The notes under the pieces were generated by a model. The model searched no databases. It worked only from the letters and a program-made list of their open reading frames with translations, and was not told the DNA's origin. Positions 37,723-48,486 of a DNA stretch of 64,000 bases are shown here, piece after piece; the first letter of the stretch is position 1, and each line of letters starts with the position of its first letter. The stretch lies in assembly GCF_022539665.2 (NCBI RefSeq), contig NC_081331.1:6727534-6791533 (forward strand), given 5' to 3'. Origin of the DNA: Daphnia carinata (lineage: Eukaryota; Arthropoda; Branchiopoda; Diplostraca; Daphniidae). The translations under genes and the position numbers were made by a program.

Positions 37723-38841
37723 TTAACCAACTACTAAGGTGCTTTCGTCCACAAAAGTATGGACCGGGATCTCCAAGTTCAAGGGAGCCGGTCCTTTGCG
37801 AATGCGACCCGATGAATCGTAGTGAGAACCATGGCAAGGGCAATAGTAACCGCCATAATCGCCTGTGGGAGAAAACAGAACTGGTTGCAGTATATTTTCA
37901 TCGATGAAATTTTGAGAAACATACCTGAATTTGCGATAGGTACACAACCCAAATGGGTGCAGACTCCAAGTAAGACAAGCCATTCAGGGCGTTGGGCACG
38001 TTCCGAGTCCAGTTGCGGATCACGCAATGAAGACAGATCAACGTTGCTTTCTGCGTCAATTTCGGCCTAAAACATATAAAAAGAAGTAGTTAATAAACAG
38101 GGGATACTTTTTATTCTTTAGCACAACACAGTAAGTCATACCGCAGTACGATGCCGAATGAAGAGAGGCTTTCCACGCCATTTGAAAGTAACATTCTTAC
38201 CCTCAGGGATATCGTTGAGCTTGACTTCAATCTTGGCCAAAGCCAAAACATCAGCTGAAGCACTCATGGAACTGACAAATTCACCAACTACTGATTTAGC
38301 AGCATAAGCACCCCCAACCGCTCCACTGCCAACAATAAGGTATGAAAACCCTTGTCGGCTAGCTGCACTAGACCTAGTATCAGCAGTGCTGTTTTTGACA
38401 CTGCTGCGTCTGTAGGCAGAGAAATCTGGAACTTGGATATCTGTGTGTGCAAATCGCACCTGGATAGGACCTAAAGGAGGGAAAATGAATAACGGCTTGA
38501 ATATTTTTTAACAGAGGAAATAAACGAAAAGACATAAAAAACTTAAGAAATTCTGAGGTCAAGGGAACATTAACTTTGATCTTTAAGGATTAGCTATCAA
38601 CCTTGCAATTTAAAAAAAAGTATTTGTTACCACCAAGCGACGCAGCTGCTCTTATCGGGTTTTTCGGCAAACTAGCCGTTAAAGAGTTGGTCGTTAGTTT
38701 TTGAGGTGCTGGCGGAACCAACGTTCGTTCAATTTGGATTGAAACAGCTGGGCACAGAGCTTTAGTGCCATTAGCTACCGTTTGCGTGGCAGCCACAGTT
38801 GCAGAGGATACATTCGCCGAACGAGCAACAAAACTCAACAT
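37723..38841 (-). CDS. RFeSP: Rieske iron-sulfur subunit of mitochondrial cytochrome bc1 complex
   Basis: Carries electrons from ubiquinol to cytochrome c1 in respiratory complex III of the inner mitochondrial membrane. Exons 38841-38631, 38470-38142, 38066-37925 and 37862-37723 join to 273 residues, matching the usual 274. An N-terminal presequence (residues about 1-75) precedes the mature start near [16 protein letters not shown]. One membrane helix follows ([20 protein letters not shown]). The 2Fe-2S ligands are Cys216 and His218 (CTHLGC) and Cys235 and His238 (CPCHGSH), with Cys221 and Cys237 as the disulfide pair. The start is the ATG at 38841; the frame is open upstream but only from a TTG. 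Minus-strand AATAAA lies at 37684-37679. Confidence 0.97.
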
Positions 38842-39800
38842 TTTTATGTCGTAAGCCCGTTTCACGAATTGCAAGAATCTAACCAGCAAAATGGACGAAA
38901 CGGTGTCTGCAGAGTGAAGATTTCGACAACGTTGCCAGCTTTCTAATGGGAAATCGAAAACGCAGAAACCGCAGAAACTATTTTCTTTAAATTTCCTGTT
39001 CTTTTTTATCGCTGAAAATATATAAGCTTATTCAAATTTAAAGCACTAACCATGATGAGAAATTTAAAACATGCTTTTTCAATGCAATGGGAGGCAAAGA
39101 AAGAGAAATGAACGCTATTGAAGTAGCTAGCAGTGGCCAGCACCTATTGGCTCTAATCGGGTTCCTGCCCCAGCACGAAAAAGGCCTTTCAGGGCACAAT
39201 CATGGGACCTGAAAGGCCTTTTGGTTGACTTCGTCAACCAGGGGCTGAACGGGGCAAAAATTAGGGGTTGCTCCCGAAGCTCCAATGCCCTTTTAAAAGA
39301 TCGTGGCTGTTCCAGTTTTGAGACAAAATGTGGCACAATCGGGGTTGCAATCGGGGCGAACACTATATGCTATGCCGCGCTAACGAATATTTTTTAGTAG
39401 TTCCGTAGTTCGTATCGGTTAGCTCTTTAAAAAAAAAAAAGAAAAAACTTAATAGAAAAAAAAGTTCAACTCGGTGTTACCTTAAGTTTGAAGGAATTAA
39501 ATAAAACACTTCAAGTCACAATGGGAAAATTGGTATTTTGTTACGTATTGCAACTATAAGTTTATTTAGATGAAAAGCTACTACAACCTACAAGATGAAA
39601 AACAATAACCTACAAGTGTGCCCATAATCCACAGAAATACATGACACACAGACTATTTCTAAAAAGCAAAGAGTTAAGGGAAAGCTAGTAATCAGTTAAA
39701 TTTGCCGTGTTGCTGTCAATCGGTGTCTCCGTCCAAATGTAGAATGCGAAACACGAGACATGAATTGACGAGCAGTAATCACGATGTGAAGGCTCTTGTG
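38842..39800. other. Intergenic between two minus-strand genes
   Basis: Includes the Rieske promoter side and the 3' UTR of the next gene, whose likely minus-strand AATAAA lies at 39566-39561. A GC-rich island with hairpins occupies about 39,130-39,365 (annotated separately). No other gene is seen. Confidence 0.45.
39130..39365. repeat. GC-rich island with two adjacent perfect hairpins
   Basis: Contains a perfect 15-base inverted repeat (39179-39193 and 39208-39222, arm AAAAGGCCTTTCAGG) with a 14-base spacer. Immediately after it is a second hairpin with 8-base arms (39222-39229 and 39233-39240, arm TGGTTGAC). The surrounding bases are rich in CCCC/GGGG and ATCGGGG words, unlike the AT-rich flanks. 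It resembles a short non-autonomous repeat in composition, but no terminal repeats or target duplication were defined. Confidence 0.45.
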
Positions 39801-41752
39801 TTAAGCAGCAGGCATCGTAGTAGAATCAGAAGACTGTGGCTCACGTGCAACTGGTATCTCACCTTTTTTGGAAACGCCATCACGAGCACTTGCTGCTGAA
39901 GCCTTTTTGTCACCAGTTTTCACGTTTTTGGGACTTGCGGTTGCAAAAGTACTGTACTTCGTTTGCTGATTTTTGGCGTGGATCTCTCCTCCTGACCCTA
40001 CCTTTCCCTTGTCACCAGTCGACGATGCAGGTGGCTGCTTGTCGGTAACGCGAGCGTGAGTGCGAACGTTAGCATCACCATTTTGTGTTGCCTTAACAGA
40101 AGCATGTCTGCCAACTGTTTGACCTTGTTGTTCATCTTTCTTTTGTGACTTCGCTTTCTTTTCTTCCCCTTCCTTTTCATTGTGATGTGTTTTTTTCGTT
40201 GGGGATCCATGTTTTGGACTCACCCGCTCTTCTCCCGATGTTTTGTTCTTGTTTTCGATGTGTGATTTTTCCTTCTGGGGGACAGCAGACTCAGCACTTG
40301 TAATTAGAAGATCCGGAACAATTGTAGGCTTACGCTGTTTTGGTTTTTCTGTCCTTTTATTTATTTTGCTTTCGGCTGTTGCAACGTGTCGTTTAAGGCG
40401 AGCTTGATCGAGATTTATCGCTTCGGAAAGATTAACTGTCATTTCGTCCTGGGCAAAATCATCAGATACATCAGTGGAAGCAGCCGTAGCAGAACCCGCA
40501 GGGAGGACAGTGGCGAAATCCGTTAAGCCGACAAGTGCCAAATCGTCAGTAGGGACAGGAGCGGGATCCGCAGAAGCAACAGGAGCGGGATCCGCAGAAG
40601 CAACAGGAGCGGGATCCACAGAAGCAGCAGGAGCGGGATCCACAGAAGCAGCATGAGCTGGATCCTCAGAAGCAATAGGAACGGGTTCCGCAGAAGCAAG
40701 AGGAGCAAAATCCTCAGAAACAATAGGGGCAAGATCTGCGGCAGGGACCCGAGAAGCAGGAGAAGCAGAATCAGAAATAAAAGATTCCTCAGGAGCATTT
40801 ATTGCCTGCTCACTTTCTACGGTAACAGGTTCTACAGGAGCCGATTCCTTATGGAGCTCAGCGGTGGGTGAATCCTTCGGAACACTTGCGGTAGAATCAG
40901 TCTCCTCGTCTGATTCTTCTTTTTTATGCTTCGGGATTTTCATCTTGTGGTTTGGGATTCTGTAATGCTTTCTTTCTTCAGTCTCCTCGATTACTGGTTT
41001 GGAGTTCTTAGGCTTCTCTGCATCAACGGCGTGTTCGTCAGAATGGACTTCGTCTCGCACAACCGGGGTGGTTTTCCGATTGCCTTTCTTTTCATTTTTC
41101 CTTTCGTGCTTACTTTTCTCAAGTTTTCGTCTATCGTGAGTGTACTCGGATCTGTTTTCAAACCGAGGATGTGGGCCGTTTTTCCTTGGTGTTGTTACCT
41201 CTTGTTTAGTGCTGCTGTGCTCTTCCTTCTGTTCAGCAATCGATGCATCTGTTTTTGCCTCCCCATTTGCTTGGTTTTCTTTATCTGCCCAAAGTTTCTC
41301 CACAAGTGCATCAATCTCTGTTAGACGCTCTGTTTTTTCATCTGTACTTCGTTTTGTACGTACTTCCTTCGTACTTTCCTTCGCACGCAATAGTACGGCT
41401 AATATAGCAGATTTGAAACTCTGAACGATATCGCTTTCGTCCTCTTGTTGTTGCAATTCTTCTTTTGGTTTACCGACCATCCCAACCAATACCGCCACTG
41501 GGGGTTCTAATATGCCCGATTCGGCCTGTTCGAGCAACTGCTCGGAGCCACTGTCAACTGCATAAACAGCCACAACAACGATGAAAACCAGAACCTAAGA
41601 AAACGCAGAATTACCAAAGTGACTGTTAACTGGTAAAATAACAGTATTTAGCATGGCAGACACTACATAAAATAGATAAAAACTAACGAATACAAGGGTA
41701 TCGTAAAATGAATAGAAATATTTATTGGAATTGAACTTACTATAGATTTCAT
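39801..41752 (-). CDS. Secreted, charged low-complexity protein with eight 8-residue repeats (unknown function)
   Basis: Two coding exons, 41752-41741 (only MKSI) and 41594-39801, give 601 residues. The splice completes a classical signal peptide (MKSIVLVFIVVVAVYA, then VDSGSEQ). The mature protein begins with a moderately hydrophobic section and is otherwise dominated by Lys, Glu, Ser and Pro. Eight tandem 24-base units (40548-40739) encode the pattern [AEV]-D-P-A-P-V-A-S with variations, in mid-protein. Several KR and RK clusters could be processing or heparin-like binding sites. No domain was recognised. A 5' UTR intron is suggested by a donor (GTAAGC) near 41,876 and an acceptor near 41,811. 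A TATA-like TTTATTAA at 41937-41930 (minus) fits a start of transcription near 41,905. Confidence 0.8.
40548..40739 (-). repeat. Eight in-frame tandem 24-bp repeats
   Basis: Eight consecutive 24-base units with no length variation, each encoding eight residues. In protein order: ADLAPIVS, EDFAPLAS, AEPVPIAS, EDPAHAAS, VDPAPAAS, VDPAPVAS, ADPAPVAS, ADPAPVPT. The C-terminal units (lowest coordinates) are the most alike in DNA, suggesting recent duplication at that end. Confidence 0.95.
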
Positions 41753-44704
41753 TGTGAAGATTCTTGGGTAAGCAGGATAGAACAGTAGCGCGATCAAGAA
41801 TGTTTAAATCTGTAATTAAAGATCAGCTAAGAAGAACAATTCTTTTCGACTAAAGAACTAAAATAAACTGCTTACCTTTTCTTTCTCAGATCTCGAAAGC
41901 CACAAATCGAAGTTCACAGTGTTCCCCTTAATAAAGGTTGATAAAATCACGTGACAAAACGAATTGAACCAATCAAATGTAGTCGCTACGTGGCAATATT
42001 TGTTTTTTTTTGCAGGTGAGTTCATCAACCAGGTAATATTGTTTTACAATGTGACGCACGCAGAAAGGTCAAGTAAGTGGTAGGTAATGGCTAGATGTTT
42101 TTGCAAAATGTTTCAATTGTTCAATTTTTATCACCTGAAACCAATACCTATTGATTTCATTTTATTGGGGAAATATCAAGCTTTGTGATGACGATGCTGA
42201 ATGAGTTTACACGCTAAACGCACGAATAGGTGAATAAAATTCATATACGGTCGTAGAGTTCAGATGAATTCCTTGTTTCCATTGCGCTTTGATCACGTAG
42301 GTGTCAGGTAACCTCAGGTTTACGTGAGAAAAAACTGAAAAAGCGAACGTGTTTTTGGGTGAAATTTGCTCTTACAGGATTGTAATCCAGCCATGGAGAC
42401 GTTAAACGTCTTGACCTTTGTTTCATGAAAACACGGTAGTTTGTTCTGTGTTTGTTTCAAATTTGAGATTACCAACGATTACTGTGTATAACATTTAAAC
42501 TGAATTGAGGTTTTTTTCCATAAATAAAAATTTGTAATTCTGATGATCATGAAACAAAATCTCATTTTGCATATGGACCCTAAAGTATGACTTTTGTGGC
42601 AACGAAAAATATTTTCGATGCAAGTATTAAGCTGTTTATTCAGCCTCTTTTCCTAGCGAGCTTAGTAATACTTTCAGATGCAGTAAGACTAGGGTTTGTG
42701 ATCGCTGAAGCGCAATGCATTGGTAGGCGGACGAATGATCTAGAGATAACCTAATTGTGATATATAAGAAAACCTATTAATAAAGAATTGCTATTAATAA
42801 ATTTGATTGAGCAACCATCTTTGGCCATAAACCTGAACTACCTGGAGACGTTTTATGCAGATTTTAGCGAAATACTTGGGGGAGTAGTTCATGTGACCTC
42901 TCTGCCTTCAGCATTAAATGTTCAAGCATCGAGGAAAATTTGTGTTCCACCTTTTCGTGTTGTTGAGCTTGATGTGCAGCAACAACACATGCATTTTTCG
43001 TTTAGGCCTGAATCCCGAAACGTTAATTTTACTGTTGGGAAGTTGGCTTCTCCTTGGGCTGCTGCGTCTTAGGCAAACTTACATGTCAAAGTTTCTGCAG
43101 CAGGAGGAATCGAAGGTTGCTGTTGTGGGACGTTTTGAAAAATTGACTCTTCGTACCGAGTTCCAGACCACTAGGCCGAACTTAAAGGTTGCCAACTTTC
43201 TTTATTATAGGCTATACTCCCAGGACATTCAGGGCTTTTTTTTATAACTGGGACAAGGTAAGGACGTTTTCAAAATCATTGGATCGTAGCTAATTGTCCG
43301 TTGTTCAAGTCAACGAACTTGATCTATTTATGACTTCTTTACAGCTGCTGATGATGCTAAAGACTTGGGTACATTTTGATATACGATTTTCAACCTATTT
43401 TTAGGTTAAGGAAAAAGAAAGTGATACTTTTCTTTTTCTCCCGAAAGTGTTTGTAGGTAAGCGTTTATTTTCCCTGGCCTGTTTCCCTAACGGGTTCAAC
43501 CACCGTTTTATGATGGTTGGATATTTCGCATCCTTTCGTTTAACTATGTTATCGCAAGAGCCATCCCGTCAAACTCTCCCTAATACTTAGCTAGGGAGAA
43601 AGCGTGTTATTCGCCTTCAGATAAGGAGATTTGCAAATTGGCTTTCAACGCAAACGCCATGCTTGCATCGCGTCATGCCCTTGTGATTTCTTTTGGTATT
43701 ATCAATTTGTTTTATGAGGAAAAATTTTGTGTATCTATCGGCCTCCCCAGATAATAGACTATTTCACGCCACAACAAATATACACAGTGTACCCAAAGCT
43801 AAATAGGAAGCACAAGTAAAAGTGCCCAATTATTGGACTGCAATTGGTATTCCTACATAATGTATTTTTCTTTATAACCACGGAACCCTTAAATGAGCCG
43901 ACGTTAGTTAAAATAACTTTAAAAATTTGTAGAATTCGCTCCCAGGGTTCAGTAGAGTGAAGAACGTCCGTGATTTTCTTCCTGAGGAAGAACATCATAA
44001 GATTTTGTTTGTTTGTATTTGATGATGATTCTTGGCACAATAGGTTTAGTAGATTAAATGAAGCATTTACCCAACCGCCTTCTCTCCTCCCCCAAGAAAT
44101 GTTGTGGGAAATACGTTAGAGGAAGTAATACTTGAATCAAATATACGGGTAAATATTATTAACTTATTTTTACCTGTTTATCGGGTTTGCTAGTCAAAAT
44201 AGTTTTTTGATACAGTTAGAAAAGAAAACTTAGCTGTTTTTCAACCAGAATGAGGATGACCTATAAATTGAAAATATCATAACTCCAAAGTCAAAAGTTT
44301 TTTCCACCATAAATTAAAAGAAATACTTCCTCATTACTTTTATAATGCGTTCGTGACCGTTTTGGAAAGGATACAACAGGTGCAAAATGGATGGCGTCCA
44401 TTTTCAGGTCTTCTTACGAGAAAGACAGAATGAATATAAGTATCGCTAATTTAATATAGAGAGTGGTGGTAGTTTGACTACCGCTAGACCGTTGCACTGA
44501 CCCCCTAACCTCAATATAAGTTAATTTACGAGAGTTACCGTTCTAGTGTTCTAACAATCTAGATTAAATAAGGTAAACAAATCTCCTTGTCACCTACAGG
44601 CATCTTTCGGGACTGAAGTGGACCGCCACATTGGGTTTCATAAGGCGCTAAAAGGAGCCTGACTCATTCACTCGCACATCTTTTAACTTGCAGCAACTAC
44701 GGAA
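41753..44704. other. Intergenic, about 3 kb
   Basis: Starts with the promoter and 5' UTR of the repeat-containing secreted protein (to about 41,940). Two overlapping open stretches at 42,788-43,247 lack a convincing start and resemble nothing known; they might be a decayed mobile element. Nothing else was supported. Confidence 0.35.
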
Positions 44705-45061
44705 ATGGACGTCCATCCTGTTCAAGTAATCCTTATATTTGTTAAAATGAAAATTTGAAATTTGAATAGATTAATTGTAGAATCTTATCTTTTACAGTGT
44801 CTTAGTATCGTGACGTTCTTGTTTCTGGTGTTTTGCGCGCTTATAACGCCCGCAAGTAGTCAGCAAGAGTACGTTGACAAGTGGGAGCCTTTTGACATCC
44901 AAAACAATCCTCATGTAGACCGATACGAATCAAGCTACAACAAATTTGGAGTGCCTTCGGACTCTCTGGTCGGTACCATTCACCAATTTATCGCTCCCCG
45001 TCCAGCAGCCCGTGAAATAAAGCGCAATAAGCTGCCCAAAAAATTTCACAATTTCGCATAA
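44705..45061 (+). CDS. Small secreted protein, 94 residues, unknown family
   Basis: Two exons, 44705-44725 (MDVHPVQ) and 44798-45061, join in phase 0. The product starts with a hydrophobic signal (CLSIVTFLFLVFCALITPAS), probably cleaved before SQQEYVDK. The mature part of about 65 residues is polar, cysteine-free, and ends in a basic tail (REIKRNKLPKKFHNFA). The dibasic and tribasic sites could be prohormone cleavage sites, but there is no clear amidation signal. A CTAAAAGG box near 44,648 may act as TATA. AATAAA lies at 45246-45251. The frame is also open from 44,762 without splicing, but the spliced model gives a better start. Confidence 0.6.
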
Positions 45062-46171
45062 CCCATGAATTTCTATATGTAACCTGATTCAGATTTTACG
45101 TCGCTTTTCACTGCTTGTTACTTGTTTCTGGCCACATGGATCTTGTGTTGAGCAAATGAAGAAATTTGAACGTAATGTTTAGTTTTTGTACTGTTTACAC
45201 TGTAAGAAAAAAGAAACCCTGAAAATGTTGTGCTGAAAATTATGAAATAAAAAGAGATGAACTAATGTTGTTGCTTTCTTTTTTTATGTTGTCAACTTAC
45301 AAGTGAGAACGTAGTGTACTGAGTTTTCACGACTTTCTCTGCATCCATACCCTCGTCGGCGTCTCTGATTAATGCAACCCGGCTTTCACATCGGGACGCC
45401 ACCGCGTCTCATACCAGAAGAACTGTAGGGAATCCTGGCCCCATACTATGATGTAAAGGTAGGCACAATGGTACAACCTACGAGACCGTGAAACCAAAGC
45501 CAAGATTCAATTTAACACGCTGAATGGTGCAGGGTGCACAGCGAGCTTTGTAACACATTCTACTACGCTCACCGATTATGTTTATTGTACTATAGATTAT
45601 ACTTACGTGACATTTATTTCATCTGGGCTGGTTGATGAAATAGAAGCGCAGGGAATAGAAACCGATTTTAGTCGAATGGTTTGTTATTCGATGTCAAGCA
45701 GTGCGTCCAAGACACTGTGATGGGACAGAAATTATCACTGAGACGTCTGCATTGCAGACCTTCTGTCAAGTTTTAATAAGACGTAAATGCTTAAAAATCC
45801 GAACTCATTTGATTTTGGCTAGGAACGAGAACTTTCCCAAAAGCCGTAAGCGAAGCAACAGCTGCCGGTAATAACATGTGCCCTCGAGACTTAGTGGGCA
45901 ATCGATTTCGAATTGTTCCCTGAAAGCTGAAAAATGGCAGTGGAACGAGAAGATCTATCTAAATGCTCCCGTAAATACGAGACACATGAAAAGGAACGCT
46001 ATTTAAACATCTAATACGACTTCTTGTGCAATTTCTTCTGAAAAGGAAAGTTAGGGTGTTAGACTGTCGACAGATAAAAAGGCACTCGCTTGCTGCTGCA
46101 GCTATCTTACTTTCGTCCAACATCGTGAGCCAGTCACAACTCAGTTATTCTTCTTCTTATATTACCAAAAA
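45062..46171. other. Intergenic and promoter of protein A
   Basis: The first 200 bases are 3' UTR of the 94-residue secreted protein (AATAAA 45246-45251). A GATAAAAAGG box at 46073-46082 is the probable TATA element of protein A. No ORF of note. Confidence 0.45.
46073..46082 (+). promoter_or_regulatory. TATA-like box of protein A
   Basis: GATAAAAAGG lies about 100 bases upstream of the protein A start codon. Near-identical boxes precede genes B (AGATAAAAGG, 50687-50678) and C (TATAAAAAGG, 52764-52755), at comparable distances from their start codons (about 90-95 bases). Confidence 0.6.
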
Positions 46172-46842
46172 ATGAACAAGCTTGCTGTAGGTTAAATTCT
46201 TTTGCCATTTTTTTTATTTAATAAACAATGTAAAAAATATATATATATTTATCTATATATCACGTATAGGCTACCAGCCTAGTTATTGGAATCATGATTG
46301 CACTCTGTTCCGCTTACCCATCGTCGTACGATAGCTATGGAAAAGGATACGGTAAGTGGATTGGCTTTAATTTGTCTAACATCAGTTCTTTTGCTAATAT
46401 GCACAACATTGTTTGCTTTATAACATTTCCAACACATAGGGTTTGAGCCTGCATATGCACCACATTTTGGATCTGGATACAATACATATATTTACGGTTC
46501 ATATGTAGGACATCCGGTAATTATTGCACATTTCCTTGGTAATTTTTGAACACAGTGATATTTGGTGGCCAAAGTTTGCTGAGATGCCTACATACAATTA
46601 TATTAAAAATTACGTACATAATATTGGGAATTAAGCTCTTTGTTTTGTTTCACCAAAGATAACCTTTTTCTTTTGTGTAGTGCTGTGAACGGATCAGCGA
46701 GATTCATTTTCTGTGTCTTTTCTGTTTATAGGGACCTTATGATTCCTATGGCAAATCTTACAACGATTACAAAGGAGGAAGCTATAACAAAGACTATCCC
46801 AAGACCCCATACGCTTACGCAGAGTCTTACGGAAGATATTGA
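46172..46842 (+). CDS. Small secreted Gly/Tyr-rich protein A (new-looking family)
   Basis: Four exons, 46172-46186, 46270-46351, 46440-46516 and 46732-46842, give 94 residues. The 15-base first exon encodes MNKLA, and the signal peptide continues in exon 2 (TSLVIGIMIALCSAYP). The mature protein of about 70 residues is rich in Tyr, Gly, Ser and Pro, has no cysteine, and ends YAESYGRY. Its core GSGYNTYIYGSYVGHPGPY is shared with proteins B and C, as are the intron phases (0, 1, 0) and the position of the last intron just before the Gly of HPG. Possible roles include a cuticle or matrix component, adhesive, or antimicrobial peptide, but no function can be assigned. Confidence 0.85.
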
Positions 46843-47705
46843 ATGTGCATCACCTAATTCCAAAACAGATAATATTCTATCTACAAATAACCTTCCGATT
46901 TGTTTATTTTTATATTTTTGCTATTTCCTATTGTGACTTCAGGTTGATTAATACATGTTTTATCGGACCAGGTACAGAAATGTTTGTGATGTTACTGGGT
47001 TCTTTGAGATCTAAAAAATTTATTACTTGTTGCAAAAGAAAAAGAAAAAGAGGATAAAATCCAGAAGGAAGCTTTCTGGGGCAATATCCGAGCCTCTTGT
47101 ATTTTATGAAAATTATTTTTTTAAAGTTCTGGATCATTCGTCCCAACTGCCAAATTTAAGGATAAGAATGAAACTTTTGTCGCAAGTTATGCTATTTTCT
47201 GTTTACCATAGAAGTTTTTAGGCCTAGATTCCATTTATCCCCACTGAGGATGACCGAGTTAGCGATTATTGGGACGAAACCGATGTGCTTAAGACAAACT
47301 TCATCTGGGTATTTAAGGCTGGCCAAACTCAAGACAAGTCAAACGTCTCTTCGGAAGAAAGATAGGAGTCTCATGATTAGGCATGAAAAGCATTGTCCGA
47401 GAGATGTAGGCCTATAGACGCCTGACATTTCGATTATCATTACTTTTATACTTGCTTTCATATTGCCAGTTTCTACAACTTATGTGTTTTCAAGGATTTG
47501 AGCGGCATTGAACAAAAATCAAAATAGTATTTAATCACATTCAGTTACAGTCTACTGTGAGCAGAAGGTAAATCACGCATAGCTATGTACAGTACTGTAA
47601 TTTCATAAATGAAAAATAGCGCTGTCGACGCAAGCCGTGATCGAAGTTCTGGACGGTTCTCTAGGTGGCGTTTACCAATCTTTTAGGTAAACAACTTCGA
47701 AAAAA
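46843..47705 (+). other. Intergenic between protein A and the TFPT-like gene
   Basis: No coding sequence supported. The open frames at 46,839-47,221 are hydrophobic AT-rich artefacts. Confidence 0.4.
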
Positions 47706-48374
47706 ATGAACACGGAATCGCTGTTGAATCATAGTCCTGCAAAAAAGGACTACCGACAATTGCACAAGATGCTAAAAAGAAGATGTGAGGAAATTTCTAA
47801 GGTTAGCTTATCTTTTCTTTATTTGTTTGCTGTCTAGCAACCTACTTTTATGTTTTCACTTTTGATTTGCAATCGATGCACTATGGTACCAAACGTAGGA
47901 CAACGATGCCCTATCATCTCGGCTTATTAATTTGAAGCTTCTCATTTATAAATCTGAAAATCAATGCAGGTACAGTTCACATGTTTAATGCCTTGATGAA
48001 TTTTAATCATTATGAATAATTTCCAGAAAACTGCAAGATCGGCTTGAGTATCATGGAGTTGATTACAATGCAGCAGCGATCACTGCTGCCAATAATTATA
48101 CTGAAACTCCTGACTTTTTAAGCGAAAAGGTAATAAATTTTAAGTTCACAATAGTTTTTTATTCTAATATCCAAGTATTGATTCATAGGCAGAAAATAAT
48201 GGAAAATCACGCCAGAAACATATCAGAAGGAAAAGAAATAAAACAGCAACCCAGAAAAACTCTTCGGCTCTTCCTGATTCTAATTTGTGCCCTATTAAGA
48301 TATCTACTACAGAATTTGATGCAGATTTGTCAAATGGGTTTACCATTGAAAAAGATAACCTTAATTCATTATGA
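47706..48374 (+). CDS. TFPT: TFPT / INO80 complex subunit F-like chromatin protein
   Basis: In mammals TFPT is an accessory subunit of the INO80 nucleosome-remodelling complex. Exons 47706-47801, 47899-47969, 48027-48129 and 48189-48374 join to 151 residues. Residues about 15-80 form the family coiled coil: MLKRRCEEISKDNDALSSRL, then KLQDRLEYHGVDYNAA, matching the arrangement of RRC-EIE-N-RL and RVLDSYGDDYRA in TFPT. A basic cluster follows (RRKRNK), then CPIKISTTEFDADL, reminiscent of the IKVEEDFGFE of the vertebrate C-terminus. The product is shorter than the human protein (about 250). AATAAA is at 48435-48440. The gene is convergent with the cystatin, whose stop lies 112 bases beyond this stop. 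Identification is by motif order, so INO80E-like is a weaker alternative. Confidence 0.75.
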
Positions 48375-48486
48375 TTTTGTTTTGTTGTATTTGCTATCCT
48401 AATGTAATGTGTAATGTATCAAGTTTTTTTCTTCAATAAAACACATCATGAGTTTCAGAGTAAAAAAAAAAATTTATGTCCACATA

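Noticed and set aside
38841-38889. Sixteen extra N-terminal codons for the Rieske protein
   Set aside because: The frame is open, but the upstream initiator would be TTG (38889-38887); the first ATG is at 38841 and gives the expected length.
40474-41424. Plus-strand and alternate-frame ORFs over the repeat protein
   Set aside because: Shadows of the 590-codon minus-strand exon; the 24-base repeats keep several frames open.
42788-43247. Two overlapping open frames as a possible gene
   Set aside because: The first begins at TTG, the frames conflict, and nothing resembles a known protein; at most a decayed element.
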